A DNA stretch of 56,455 nucleotides from Phycisphaerales bacterium UBA2402 (GTDB lineage Bacteria; Planctomycetota; Phycisphaerae; Phycisphaerales; UBA1924): positions 1 to 56,455 of the forward strand of contig DDSA01000167.1 of NCBI GenBank assembly GCA_002343715.1, read 5' to 3'. Numbering within the stretch: position 1 is the stretch's first letter; the number at the start of each line of letters is the position of its first letter. The notes below the pieces were generated by a model. That model did not search any database. It was given only the letters and a program-made list of their open reading frames with translations, and was not told the origin of the DNA. The position numbers and the translations under genes were made by a program. This document shows positions 15,836 to 24,811 of the stretch, one piece after another.

Positions 15836-16815
15836 TAGTGCCCCGCGGCGGGAGCGTGCGTGCCCCGTCCGCTTTCGGTCGTGAGCGCGCCGCTCAGTCC
15901 GGATCTGGCGCGAGACTCGTTCGCCGTGCTGACGATCGGAGCGTGGTGATGTTCGCCGCCGTGGGCGAACGCCGCGAGCCTGGCGAACTCCGCCTCGACG
16001 GAGTATGAGGCCCCGGCCTCGGCGAGGTTCAGGCCTTTGATCGACTTCGCGGCGGCGGCGAGGGTGTCCGCGCCCGCGGCGTTGCCGGCTGATCGCATCG
16101 CATCGGCCATGCGGGAGATCTCCGCCGCGGTGCGGTTCTGCTGGCCGGCTTCGGGGGTATGAACCTTGACGGCGTGGAGGTCCATCATTCGGTCTGCCAT
16201 CGCGTTGAGCGCGGCGGCCGCGGCGGGCTGCCCATGAACGGCCGCATCCTCGGCGGCGGCGCGGACAGCGTTCGTGACAATCAGGTGCTCCTTGACCTCG
16301 GGTGTGGCGATCAGTTGCTTGAAACGATCACGCGCGGCATCGGCGATCGGGACGCCGTTGGCGGTCGCCACGCCCTGGCCGGTTCCTCCTTTGACAACCT
16401 GCCCGGCCTTGAAGTCATAGATCGTGCCGCGTGTGAAGAGGTCGAGCCCGGTGAAAAGCAGGAACAGCCCCAGCGCGAAGAAGCAAAAGAGCATGGCCAC
16501 CGTGTTGATCGGGTTGTCGTAGCGTAGTTGCATGAAGATCGCCATCACGAGGATGCTCTTGATGGTCGCGATGCTCATGGCTCCCACCACGTTCACCCAC
16601 CAGGGGAGTTCGTATCCGAACCAGTTCTGGATGGCGATCTCGGCCTGCGCGAAACCGACGGTCAGGACGGTGAACAGGAGCAGCACCGCCAGCACGGACC
16701 GCAGCATGAACGGCCCCACGATGACATGGCTCTCGTGCTGGCCGTAGTGATGCTGACCGTGCGGGTCAACCTCGTCAAAGACTTCGGGGGAGTTGGCGGC
16801 GGGAGAGTGAGACAT
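15835..16815 (-). CDS. cytochrome c oxidase subunit IV family, with long extension
   Basis: A protein of 326 residues from ATG 16815. Residues ~30-125 hold three membrane helices of the prokaryotic COX IV family (RSVLAVLLLFTVLTVGFAQAEIAI; VGAMSIATIKSILVMAIFMQL; VAMLFCFFALGLFLLFTGLDLF). Family members are usually ~100-120 residues, so the ~200-residue Ala-rich hydrophilic C-terminal part (AADTLAAAAKSIKGLNLAEA) is extra. It has His-rich patches at both ends (DPHGQHHYGQHESH; AHGGEHHHAP). It lies between COX III and the unknown end-of-operon gene. Subunit IV is thought to support assembly of the oxidase; the extension's role is unknown. Confidence 0.8.
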   Translation of the reverse strand: MSHSPAANSPEVFDEVDPHGQHHYGQHESHVIVGPFMLRSVLAVLLLFTVLTVGFAQAEIAIQNWFGYELPWWVNVVGAMSIATIKSILVMAIFMQLRYDNPINTVAMLFCFFALGLFLLFTGLDLFTRGTIYDFKAGQVVKGGTGQGVATANGVPIADAARDRFKQLIATPEVKEHLIVTNAVRAAAEDAAVHGQPAAAAALNAMADRMMDLHAVKVHTPEAGQQNRTAAEISRMADAMRSAGNAAGADTLAAAAKSIKGLNLAEAGASYSVEAEFARLAAFAHGGEHHHAPIVSTANESRARSGLSGALTTESGRGTHAPAAGH

Positions 16816-16872
16816 GTTCGACTCGCTGGTGTTCGGAAGGTGCGTTGGGCGTGTGCGGGGGGCGGCGCGGGA

Positions 16873-17544
16873 TTAGTGGATGAGGTAGAGGAGCGGGAAG
16901 AGGAAGATCCAGATGAGATCGACCAAGTGCCAGTAGAGACCTGTCACTTCGACCATGGTGTAGTGCGTCGGCCCGTAGTACCCCTTGTGGGTGCGGTAGA
17001 GCACCCGGGCGATAAGGACCATGCCGATGAGGACGTGCGCGGCGTGGATCGACGTGCCGCAGTAGTAGACGCTCCACCACAGGGGGAGTTGGGCGTGCTC
17101 GGCGAACGGATAATCGAAGAGCGCACCCGGGCGTTTGCCGACAGACCACTTGGGGATGTATTCGTAGGCGATTTTGATGAAGATGAAGGCCGCGCCGCAC
17201 AGAAGCGTGATGAACAGGTTCCACTTCGCGCGAGTGAAGTACCCTTTCTGGACACAGTAAATGCTCATCGCCATGGTGTAACTGGAGATCAGCAGGACGG
17301 CGGTGTTGAGCCCGCCCAGACGCCAGTCCAGCAGGTGCGATCCTTCGCGCCAGGCGTCCGGGTAGAGTGTGCGGAAAATGAAATACGCACAAAAAATGCC
17401 GCCGAACAGCAGCACTTCGGTCGTGAGGAAGAGCCAGAAGCCGAGTTTGACGGCATCAAACTCTTCCGCCGCGGAACGGAAGTGCGACGCGTGAACATAG
17501 CGTTGCCAGAACGACTTGCCCGAGGATGAGGAGAGTGTGGACAT
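16873..17544 (-). CDS. ctaE: cytochrome c oxidase subunit III
   Basis: A protein of 223 residues from ATG 17544. It has five membrane helices, FWLFLTTEVLLFGGIFCAYF, a WRLGGLNTAVLLISSYTMAM helix, and the C-terminal VEVTGLYWHLVDLIWIFLFPLLYL signature of subunit III. The five-helix form (lacking helices I-II of the mitochondrial protein) is usual for caa3-type enzymes. It has no redox centre and stabilises subunit I. It follows ctaD by 27 bases. Confidence 0.93.
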   Translation of the reverse strand: MSTLSSSSGKSFWQRYVHASHFRSAAEEFDAVKLGFWLFLTTEVLLFGGIFCAYFIFRTLYPDAWREGSHLLDWRLGGLNTAVLLISSYTMAMSIYCVQKGYFTRAKWNLFITLLCGAAFIFIKIAYEYIPKWSVGKRPGALFDYPFAEHAQLPLWWSVYYCGTSIHAAHVLIGMVLIARVLYRTHKGYYGPTHYTMVEVTGLYWHLVDLIWIFLFPLLYLIH

Positions 17545-17571
17545 GAGGATGCTTCGGGTGCGGAGGTGGAA

Positions 17572-19368
17572 TCAGTCCTTGGGTTCGGGCGAGTGGGCCA
17601 CGGCGGGACGGCCGCCCGCGGATGGGTTCGGAACGGGGTAGTCCGCCGGGTCCCACGTCGGCGGAAGGACGCTGTCGAAGTCGTAGGGGCCGTGCTTCAC
17701 GATCGGCTCGTGCTCAAAGTTGTGCTCGATCGGCGGGCTTGGGATGGTCCACTCCAACGTCAGGCCTCCCCACGGATTCTGCTCGGCCTTGCGGCCCACG
17801 GCGAGCGAGGCGAGGAAGACAAAGAGATGGATCAGGAATCCGATCAGAATGATCCCCGACCCGATGGTGGACCACTGGTGGAGAGTGTGGAACTCGTCGA
17901 TGTAACTCGCGTACCGGCGGGGCATGCCCTGCGTCCCCAGGAAGAACTGGGTCATGAACGTGATGTTGAAACCGATGAAGACGATCACGCAGCCCAGCAT
18001 GGCGGCCTTCTCGTTATAGGCCTTGCCGAACATCTTGGGCCACCAGTGGTGCATGCCGGCCATGAGGGCCATGATGGTGCCGCCCATCATGACATAGTGA
18101 AAGTGCGCGACAACAAAGTACGAGTCGTGCAGGTGCAGGTCGGTCGAGAGCGTACCCAGGGGCAAACCGGTGAGACCGCCGATGGCGAAGAGAAACAGGA
18201 AGGCCAGCACGTAGAGCATCGGGGCGTTGATGCTGATGCTCGACTTGTAGAGCGTCACGATCCAGTTGAACATCTTGACCGCGGTCGGGATGGCGACGAG
18301 GAAGGTCAGCGCCGAAAAGACGGCGCTGGCCAGTTCGCTCATGCTCGTGAACATGTGGTGACCCCACACGATAAACGAGACGGCGGCGATGCCCAGCGAG
18401 GAGAAGGCGATGGCCCGGTATCCGAAAATCTGCTTGTGGGCGTGTACGGCCAGGACTTCGGAGATGATGCCCATGCCCGGCAGGATCATCACGTACACCA
18501 CCGGGTGGCTGTAGAACCAGAAGAAGTGCTGGTACAGAACCGGGTCGCCGCCCAGGGCGGGATCGAAGATGCCGATGCGGAAGATTCGCTCGAAGGCCAG
18601 CAGCAGCAGCGTGATCCCGATGACCGGGGTGGCGAGAACCTGGATGATGGCCGAGGAGTAGACCGCCCAGCAGAACAGAGGCATATCGAACCACCCCATG
18701 CCGGGGGCCCGGAGTTTATGGATCGTGACCACAAAGTTCAGTCCGGTCAGGATTGAACTGAAGCCCAGAATGAAGGCCGACAGCACCATGAAGACGACCT
18801 TGATGTGGTCGGCATCGGTTGTTGTTGAATAGGGCGTGTAGAAGGTCCAGCCGGTATCAACGCCGCCCAGGATGATGGAACAGACAGCGAAGATCGAGCC
18901 GAGCACGTAGACATACCACGACAGCAGGTTCAGACGGGGAAAGGCGACATCCTTCGCCCCGATCATGATGGGCAGAAAGAAGTTGCCCAGCGAAGCGGGC
19001 ACGCTGGGAACGATCACCATGAAGACCATGATCGCTCCGTGGAGCGTAAAGAGACGGTTGTAGATGTTGTTGCCCGCGTTGATGTTCGTGGCATCGGCGG
19101 GGCCGAAGAACTGGCCGGTGATCTTGCCGTCGGCCAGGACGCGGACCGGCTCGAAGAGTTCGAGCCGCACGGCCAGGGCCGCGACGCCGCCCAGGAAGAA
19201 CATGAACAGGATGGCGAAGAGGTACATCACACCGATCTTCTTGTGATCGACTGTGGTGGCCCAGTCCCAGATGGTGGTCAGTAGACCGCCCTTTCGCTCC
19301 AGGTAACTGCCGTGGTGGCCGCCCCCGTGGGCGTGATCGGCGTGTGATGCGTGTGTGTGTGCTGCCAT
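17572..19368 (-). CDS. ctaD: cytochrome c oxidase subunit I (A2-type caa3)
   Basis: A protein of 598 residues; ATG 19368 has GGAGG upstream. It is the catalytic subunit with heme a and the heme a3-CuB centre. It has twelve-plus helices; hallmark segments include [37 protein letters not shown] (CuB histidines) and [17 protein letters not shown] (heme ligands). The usual HPEVY glutamate of A1 oxidases is missing. Instead there is YSHPVVY near residue 287, the YS motif that marks A2-type oxidases such as Rhodothermus caa3. The N-terminus is His-rich ([18 protein letters not shown]), possibly metal-binding. Confidence 0.95.
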   Translation of the reverse strand: MAAHTHASHADHAHGGGHHGSYLERKGGLLTTIWDWATTVDHKKIGVMYLFAILFMFFLGGVAALAVRLELFEPVRVLADGKITGQFFGPADATNINAGNNIYNRLFTLHGAIMVFMVIVPSVPASLGNFFLPIMIGAKDVAFPRLNLLSWYVYVLGSIFAVCSIILGGVDTGWTFYTPYSTTTDADHIKVVFMVLSAFILGFSSILTGLNFVVTIHKLRAPGMGWFDMPLFCWAVYSSAIIQVLATPVIGITLLLLAFERIFRIGIFDPALGGDPVLYQHFFWFYSHPVVYVMILPGMGIISEVLAVHAHKQIFGYRAIAFSSLGIAAVSFIVWGHHMFTSMSELASAVFSALTFLVAIPTAVKMFNWIVTLYKSSISINAPMLYVLAFLFLFAIGGLTGLPLGTLSTDLHLHDSYFVVAHFHYVMMGGTIMALMAGMHHWWPKMFGKAYNEKAAMLGCVIVFIGFNITFMTQFFLGTQGMPRRYASYIDEFHTLHQWSTIGSGIILIGFLIHLFVFLASLAVGRKAEQNPWGGLTLEWTIPSPPIEHNFEHEPIVKHGPYDFDSVLPPTWDPADYPVPNPSAGGRPAVAHSPEPKD

Positions 19369-19428
19369 GGTGTGCCTCCGACCCTGAACTTCTCTGCTGA
19401 TCTCAACTTCCCCCACGATCCAACCCGG

Positions 19429-20652
19429 TCACTTCGACGGAGTCTGCATCGGCGGTGCCGCCGCGCCGTCCGCCGGTTGCTGGAACTTCTCCGCGCCCGG
19501 TGTCGGCAGTTTGGCGATCGGCGCATCGCTGAGTGATTTCATGTATTCGATCAGCGCGATGATCTGCTTTTCCTTGAGCGGTATGATCGACATCTGATTC
19601 TTGTAGGTATCGGCGATCTCCTTGCCCGGCTCCTTGATGGATTCGACGATGTAGTTGTAGAAGGCATCGGGATCATCTCCCTTGATGACCTTGCCGCCAA
19701 CAAGGGGTCGGTCGTACCCGTACAGGTTCTTCCACGACGGGCCGGTGCTGCGGGTGCCGTCGATGGTGTGGCAAGTGGCACACTTGGTTTTGAACGTCGC
19801 TTCTCCGATGTCGCGGAGCGTGCCCGTGCCCTCGGCGATCACGGCGAGCCAGCGGTTCCACGCGTCCTCGGGAACCACGCGGAGCACCGCGGCCATCTCG
19901 CTGTGCTGGTCGCCGCAGTACTCGGCGCAGAAGACAATGTGGTCCGTGTAGGGAACACCCGCGAGGTCCTCGATGAACTTGACTTTGCTGCCCGCCGCCT
20001 CCAACGCGGAAGTGGGCATGGTTTTCGCGTCCGCCGGCGGCGAGTTCGCCTTGAACCAGAGTGTCGTATAGCGGTTGGGGAGCACATCCTGCTTGGTGCG
20101 AAGGTCGGGCACCCAGAAGGCGTGCATCACGTCGGTGCTGTTCATCCGCAGGCGGATGGGGACCTCCGCGGGCATGTAGAACACCGGCACATCGACCGCC
20201 CCCACCCGGGTCGTCTCCGTCGATTCGGCTCCGTTGGGATAGAGCATCGCCCACGACCACTTCGAGCCGGTCAGGTTGATCTCCAGGGCCTCGCCGGGAG
20301 AGACTACTTTGTCCATGTACCCGAAGAAACCGCGGAAGAAGATGTAGACGAGGAACAGCGTCGGGATGACTGTCCACGCGATCTCGAGCGGGGTGTTGTG
20401 GTGCGTGCTCCGGGGCGCGATCGTGCCGCGCTTGCGGAGATACTTGAGCGTCCAGTATCCCATCAACCCCATCAGGAAGACGAACCAGATGAGGCAGAAC
20501 CACCAGAGCCACATGAACATGTCGTCCGTGTCGCGTGCGGACTCCGAGGCTCCCTCCGAGAGAAAGTACCAGTTGTGCATCAGGCCGCCCTCGGCCAGAG
20601 TGCGTGCGGTTGCCGACGAGAGAAAATCCATCATGTTCGTGCCCAGACTCAT
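19429..20652 (-). CDS. ctaC: cytochrome c oxidase subunit II with fused cytochrome c
   Basis: A protein of 407 residues; ATG 20652 overlaps the sco stop (ATGA). Two N-terminal helices (WLWWFCLIWFVFLMGLMGYW; IAWTVIPTLFLVYIFF) anchor a periplasmic cupredoxin domain. The CuA site is FCAEYCGDQHSEM (~242-253) with the upstream His in MHAFWVPDLR. A class I cytochrome c domain follows with CATCH (~293) and a likely axial Met in NQMSIIP. The fusion defines a caa3-type oxidase, which can take electrons directly from alternative complex III encoded upstream. Confidence 0.95.
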   Translation of the reverse strand: MSLGTNMMDFLSSATARTLAEGGLMHNWYFLSEGASESARDTDDMFMWLWWFCLIWFVFLMGLMGYWTLKYLRKRGTIAPRSTHHNTPLEIAWTVIPTLFLVYIFFRGFFGYMDKVVSPGEALEINLTGSKWSWAMLYPNGAESTETTRVGAVDVPVFYMPAEVPIRLRMNSTDVMHAFWVPDLRTKQDVLPNRYTTLWFKANSPPADAKTMPTSALEAAGSKVKFIEDLAGVPYTDHIVFCAEYCGDQHSEMAAVLRVVPEDAWNRWLAVIAEGTGTLRDIGEATFKTKCATCHTIDGTRSTGPSWKNLYGYDRPLVGGKVIKGDDPDAFYNYIVESIKEPGKEIADTYKNQMSIIPLKEKQIIALIEYMKSLSDAPIAKLPTPGAEKFQQPADGAAAPPMQTPSK

Positions 20653-21575
20653 GGTGTCGCCCCCGCCTGTTCCGGAGCGGATTGTGCCGCGGCCTCCCTG
20701 GTGCGTCGGCGGATGCGGTCTCCGACGAAGAGCGTGCCCACCAGACCCCCCACAAGAATCGCCGAAAGCACCCCGCCTACCTGCATGACCCTGATCGCCG
20801 CCAGGGTGTATCTCCCTGTGGAGGCGTCGTATTGAAAGCAATAGGCCATGAAACGATCACCCATCGACTTTACCAGTTTGCCCTGCGAGGCGTCGATCAG
20901 CGAGAGTTTCACATCGCGCGGCGGGTAGGCGAAGCCGTAGAAATATCGAGAGACCTTCCCCTCGGGCGTGACCACATAGATCGCGGCGGGGTGACCGAAC
21001 TGTCCGTCGGCGAGCGCGCGGTACTTGAACCCGAAGGCATCGGCCAGGCGAGCGTTCTGCTCGATTGATCCGGTATGAAACTCCCAGCCCGCCTCGACCT
21101 CGGGGGTCACGGGCTTGGCGTACCCCGCGAGCGTGCCGCGTTTCACCTGGGCGGCCTCTTCGGGGGTTTCCGTGGGATCGATCGAGAACAGCAGCGCGTT
21201 GAAGTCATGCCCGACGGTGTAATCGAGTTTGTCGAAGCACTCGTTCATCTTCTCCATCACGACGCTGCACACCACCGGGCACTTGTAGTAGACCATGGCC
21301 ACGATGGCCGGTTTACCGTGCTTGAAATAGTCTCCGACCTTCACCCGCCTTCCGGCGGAGTTGGTGAACTCCGCATCGAGCGGGAGTTGAGAGCCGACCT
21401 TCTCATCGATCTCGAGATTCTGGACCTGCTTGGGAAGCGGTGTTTCACGATCAAAGACACTCGCGGGTTTGTCGGGTGTTGGAGCGGTCTGGGGTGGCTC
21501 GTCTGCCGCGCACGTGACCGACACCGCAGCGCACGCCGCGGCGAGCCGGGCAAAAATGACGCGGTCTCGGATCAT
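20649..21575 (-). CDS. sco: SCO1/SenC copper chaperone
   Basis: A protein of 308 residues from ATG 21575, which overlaps the preceding stop. The thioredoxin-like fold carries CPVVC (~98-102), the CxxxC copper site, and a later His in FGHPAAIYVV that completes the ligand set. It has an N-terminal signal/anchor and a C-terminal helix (GGVLSAILVGGLVGTLFV). It delivers copper to the CuA centre of subunit II, encoded directly downstream. Confidence 0.92.
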   Translation of the reverse strand: MIRDRVIFARLAAACAAVSVTCAADEPPQTAPTPDKPASVFDRETPLPKQVQNLEIDEKVGSQLPLDAEFTNSAGRRVKVGDYFKHGKPAIVAMVYYKCPVVCSVVMEKMNECFDKLDYTVGHDFNALLFSIDPTETPEEAAQVKRGTLAGYAKPVTPEVEAGWEFHTGSIEQNARLADAFGFKYRALADGQFGHPAAIYVVTPEGKVSRYFYGFAYPPRDVKLSLIDASQGKLVKSMGDRFMAYCFQYDASTGRYTLAAIRVMQVGGVLSAILVGGLVGTLFVGDRIRRRTREAAAQSAPEQAGATP

Positions 21576-22003
21576 GACCCTTCTTTCTTCGCTCCCGCGG
21601 GTTTGACGGAGTCAGCGTACTTCGAGACAACCTTGCTCATCGCCTGCTCGATGGGGAGTTGAACCGTGCCCGCTGCCGCATCGGACCATTCAAACAGGAA
21701 AGGACCGCCGGTCATGCCGAGCCGGGCCTCGGCCTGGGCTCTGGCTGTCGCGGCATCCTTGGAAATCCAGCCGAACGTCTCGATGCGGTCGTGGCGCATC
21801 TGCGTGGTGTACTTCACAAAGTAGATTGACAGGATAATGATGAGTCCGACAACCACGATGAGGATCCCGGTGAACCACCGGGCGATGGCCATGGGATCGG
21901 CCACGCCGGCGTGCTCGCGCTGGGGCATCCCCTCGGTCGCGTCGTGGTGGTGCCACGCGTCGGCATGATCGTGAACGGCTGGTGTGTGCTCGTGTCCTGA
22001 CAT
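21572..22003 (-). CDS. His-rich single-helix protein between actF and sco
   Basis: A protein of 143 residues; ATG 22003 has AGGA upstream (GAGGAACCGATC). The first ~37 residues are rich in His (HEHTPAVHDHADAWHHHDA). One helix (WFTGILIVVVGLIIILSIYFV) follows, then a soluble tail with ATARAQAEARL and GTVQLPIEQAM. The VQLPIEQAM phrase resembles a segment common in small ACIII-associated proteins that precede the oxidase genes. It is probably a small subunit or assembly protein of the ACIII-oxidase locus; the exact role is unknown. Confidence 0.7.
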   Translation of the reverse strand: MSGHEHTPAVHDHADAWHHHDATEGMPQREHAGVADPMAIARWFTGILIVVVGLIIILSIYFVKYTTQMRHDRIETFGWISKDAATARAQAEARLGMTGGPFLFEWSDAAAGTVQLPIEQAMSKVVSKYADSVKPAGAKKEGS

Positions 22004-22037
22004 GATCGGTTCCTCGTGCCGCCGTGCGGGCGGATCT

Positions 22038-23342
22038 TCACACGTAGTTCTTGTGCTCCAGGCCCTCGACGAGATAGGGGTCGCCCACACCGACCAACTC
22101 CCTGGACGGGATACGGACAATGAGGTACCCGGCGAAGATCGCCACGACTCCCGTGATTCCCAGCACGTCGGTCAGACCGACGAGCGGTCCGTGCGGTGGA
22201 TCGGGCATCTGCGAATAGACCATCGGACGGACGATCCAGTAGATGTCCATGATGTGGATGAAGATCGCCCACACGGCCATCGCGCCCAGCAATCTCGGGT
22301 TCCGCTTCACGCCGCGGAAGATGATGATAAGGAAGGGGACTATAAAGTGCCCCAGCATGAGCAGGATGCCGAGCCAGGCCCAGTAGTTGCTGCGGTACAG
22401 GAAAAAGGCTGTCTCTTCGGGGATGTTGCTGTACCAAATCAGAAAGTACTGACTGAATGCGATGTACGCCCAGAAGACGGTGAAGCTGAACATCAGTTTA
22501 CCGAGGTCGTGGAAGTGCTCGTGGGTGACCACGCCCTCGAGTTTCCCCTTGCCGCGGAGTACGGCGAGAATCAGGACCGTCAGCGCCGAACCGGAGAAAG
22601 CGGCCCCGGCGAAGTAATAGACGCCCCACATCGTGCTGAAGAACTTGTAGTCAAGGCTCATCAGCCAGTCGAACGCGGCGAAGGCCGTCGAGAGGGCGAA
22701 GAGCAGCATACCCCAAGCCGAGGTGAAACGGGCATGACGGAAAGGCGTGGCATCCGTGGCGGTGTCCTGCTCGCGGCTGAGCGAGGTAAGACGTGTGACG
22801 AGATAGGTCCAGATCAAACCGTACAGGACAGCACGAACCAGGAAGAACGTGGGAAACGGGATAGAACCGTGCCCGACCTCGCCCCCGCCGAAGAACCAGA
22901 ACGACTTATGATTCAGAAGGTAGTTGCCGTCCTTCGCGTCGGTCAACCACTGGAAGAGCCGACCGCCGACCATGATCTCCGCGATGATGGTTGGCCAGAC
23001 CATCGCGTAGACGATGGGCAGAAACCCGGCGATGTTCTCGATCTGACGCCGGAACGGGCTGGGCCAACCAGCCTGCGTCAAGTGGAACACCAGCATCAGG
23101 AACAGTGCGCCCAGGCACATGGCCATGACGGCCATGACGCCGATGTGGTACGCCGCGAGGGCCTGCTTGGCGTGAACATCGGCAGGGCCGAAGTACCCGA
23201 TGAGGCCGCAGGCGGCGATGGCGATCACGCCGGCGCCCATGACGACACGGCCCAGACCACCCGAGCCGGGCGCAAAGGAAATATTCTCTCCCCGCAGTTG
23301 CGGGAAGCGCGACAAGATGGAGTTCGACATCGCCTGGCTCAC
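22038..23342 (-). CDS. actF: alternative complex III subunit ActF (NrfD-like)
   Basis: A protein of 434 residues; ATG 23342 overlaps actE's stop by ATGA. About ten membrane helices (GVIAIAACGLIGYF; AVMAMCLGALFLMLVFHL; FTVFWAYIAFSQYFLIWYSNIPEET) match ActF of the NrfD-like family. In ACIII, ActC and ActF are the membrane cores that bind menaquinol. It is followed by the His-rich one-helix protein. Confidence 0.92.
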   Translation of the reverse strand: MSQAMSNSILSRFPQLRGENISFAPGSGGLGRVVMGAGVIAIAACGLIGYFGPADVHAKQALAAYHIGVMAVMAMCLGALFLMLVFHLTQAGWPSPFRRQIENIAGFLPIVYAMVWPTIIAEIMVGGRLFQWLTDAKDGNYLLNHKSFWFFGGGEVGHGSIPFPTFFLVRAVLYGLIWTYLVTRLTSLSREQDTATDATPFRHARFTSAWGMLLFALSTAFAAFDWLMSLDYKFFSTMWGVYYFAGAAFSGSALTVLILAVLRGKGKLEGVVTHEHFHDLGKLMFSFTVFWAYIAFSQYFLIWYSNIPEETAFFLYRSNYWAWLGILLMLGHFIVPFLIIIFRGVKRNPRLLGAMAVWAIFIHIMDIYWIVRPMVYSQMPDPPHGPLVGLTDVLGITGVVAIFAGYLIVRIPSRELVGVGDPYLVEGLEHKNYV

Positions 23343-24133
23343 TTGGAGACTCCTGTCGAGGGGGCCGCCGCGGGGGCCGCGGCCGGTACCGCGCCCCGCT
23401 TGCGACGCAGTTCCTCCCGCGCCGACTCGGGGACATCTTCGAGGGTGCCGTTGCGGGCCGTCTGCAGCGACCGAACGTACCCCACCACCGCCCAGGCATC
23501 GGCTTCACTCAGGGCGTGCGCATAGCCGGGCATCCTGGGAGGCTGTCCTCCTTCACCCAGCAATCCGTAGCGCACTGTGTGGAAGAGATACCCGTCCTTG
23601 TGAAGCTCGCTCGACGGATCCTTCGGGTCCGGCAGACGATACTTGACGTCGAGCAGATTCGCCACCGGCACCGCCCACTGGTTCGTCGCGGACGAGACGC
23701 GCCCGTTGCCGTCGCCCATGTATCCGTGGCACACAGAACAGTAGATGTTGAACTTCTCTTGCCCGTGGCGCAGCATGTCCAGCGTGACGGGGACGGGAAT
23801 CGTGGAAAGATACTTCCCGTCCGGACCAACACCTTCAAAGAAGCCCTTGTCTTCCTTGAGCAATCCGGCCCGCTCCGCGGCGAAGGCCGATGCCCAATCC
23901 TGCGTCGGCACGAACTCCGTCGTTCCGAAGGGAACCGTTCCCGCCGCGGGCCGACGCATCATCCGATTGTCGCTGAAAAACCCGCTCTGCCCCTGCGGAT
24001 GCCACTTCAGTTGGTCGTCCAGGTCAGGGAAGAACTGGCGTGGCGGCGCATCCTCGCGGTCGCCGCGGCAGCCGGAAAGCCCGGCCCCCAGGGCGAGAGC
24101 GGAAAGGCCGAAGATGATGTGTCGCGTGCTCAT
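23339..24133 (-). CDS. actE: alternative complex III subunit ActE (mono-heme cytochrome c)
   Basis: A protein of 264 residues from ATG 24133. The signal segment ends in a lipobox (ALGAGLSGC), so it is probably a lipoprotein at the periplasmic face. A single CxxCH (CSVCHGYMGDGNG, ~131) and a distal Met (RMPGYAHALSEAD) define the cytochrome c domain. It carries electrons within or out of ACIII. It is separated from actD by a 102-base gap, the widest break inside the act genes. Confidence 0.93.
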   Translation of the reverse strand: MSTRHIIFGLSALALGAGLSGCRGDREDAPPRQFFPDLDDQLKWHPQGQSGFFSDNRMMRRPAAGTVPFGTTEFVPTQDWASAFAAERAGLLKEDKGFFEGVGPDGKYLSTIPVPVTLDMLRHGQEKFNIYCSVCHGYMGDGNGRVSSATNQWAVPVANLLDVKYRLPDPKDPSSELHKDGYLFHTVRYGLLGEGGQPPRMPGYAHALSEADAWAVVGYVRSLQTARNGTLEDVPESAREELRRKRGAVPAAAPAAAPSTGVSK

Positions 24134-24235
24134 GCGTTGCCCGGTTCGTTCTTGGTGCTTCGTGCGTTGGATCCGGCCTGAGTTTTTGTGGACTGCCGGT
24201 CCCCGGATGTCTGGTGCCGAATGCCTGATTCCTTA

Positions 24236-24811
24236 CTAGTCCTCCACCAGTTCGATGCTCGTCGCCCCCGCCCCTTCGAGCAGGGCGCGTGTTCGATCCG
24301 GATGGAAGTTGCGATCGGCGGCTTCGATGCAGACGAAGAGACGGTCATCGCTTGAAGAAAGGAAACGCTCCTTCTTCATCAAGGGGTGATTCCATCGGGG
24401 CAGACCGTTGAGTGCGAGCATCCCGATCAGCGACGTAAAGGCGGCGAAGAGAATCCCGCACTCGAAGGTGATCGGGATAAAGGCCTGCCACCCCCCGTCG
24501 GTGAAGTTGCCGAAAGGTTTGCCCTGCACAAGGAGCTGATAATCCACGCTGGACATCCACCATTGCATGAGGAAGCCCAGACACGCACCAGATAGGCCGC
24601 CGACTGCGACCAGCAGGGGAAGGATCGTGCGCGGGAAGCCCATTGCTCCCTCCATGCCGTGAACCGGGAAGGGGGAATAGGTGTCCCATTTGCTGTAGCC
24701 CGCATCGCGGATTTTTTCCGCGGCGTGGTAGAGATCGGCTGGTGTGGCGAACTCGGCCATGATGCCGTGAATCGCCTCGCCGGATTCCGTAACGTACATG
24801 GGTGTGGACAT
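24236..24811 (-). CDS. actD: alternative complex III subunit ActD (DUF3341)
   Basis: A protein of 191 residues; ATG 24811 overlaps the actC stop by one base (TAATG). It has the DUF3341 layout: an N-terminal globular part (GIMAEFATPADLYHAAEKIRDAGY), two helices (ILPLLVAVGGLSGACLGFLM; CGILFAAFTSLIGMLAL) and a C-terminal ligand-binding-like strand. ActD is a peripheral membrane subunit of ACIII without cofactors. Confidence 0.93.
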   Translation of the reverse strand: MSTPMYVTESGEAIHGIMAEFATPADLYHAAEKIRDAGYSKWDTYSPFPVHGMEGAMGFPRTILPLLVAVGGLSGACLGFLMQWWMSSVDYQLLVQGKPFGNFTDGGWQAFIPITFECGILFAAFTSLIGMLALNGLPRWNHPLMKKERFLSSSDDRLFVCIEAADRNFHPDRTRALLEGAGATSIELVED

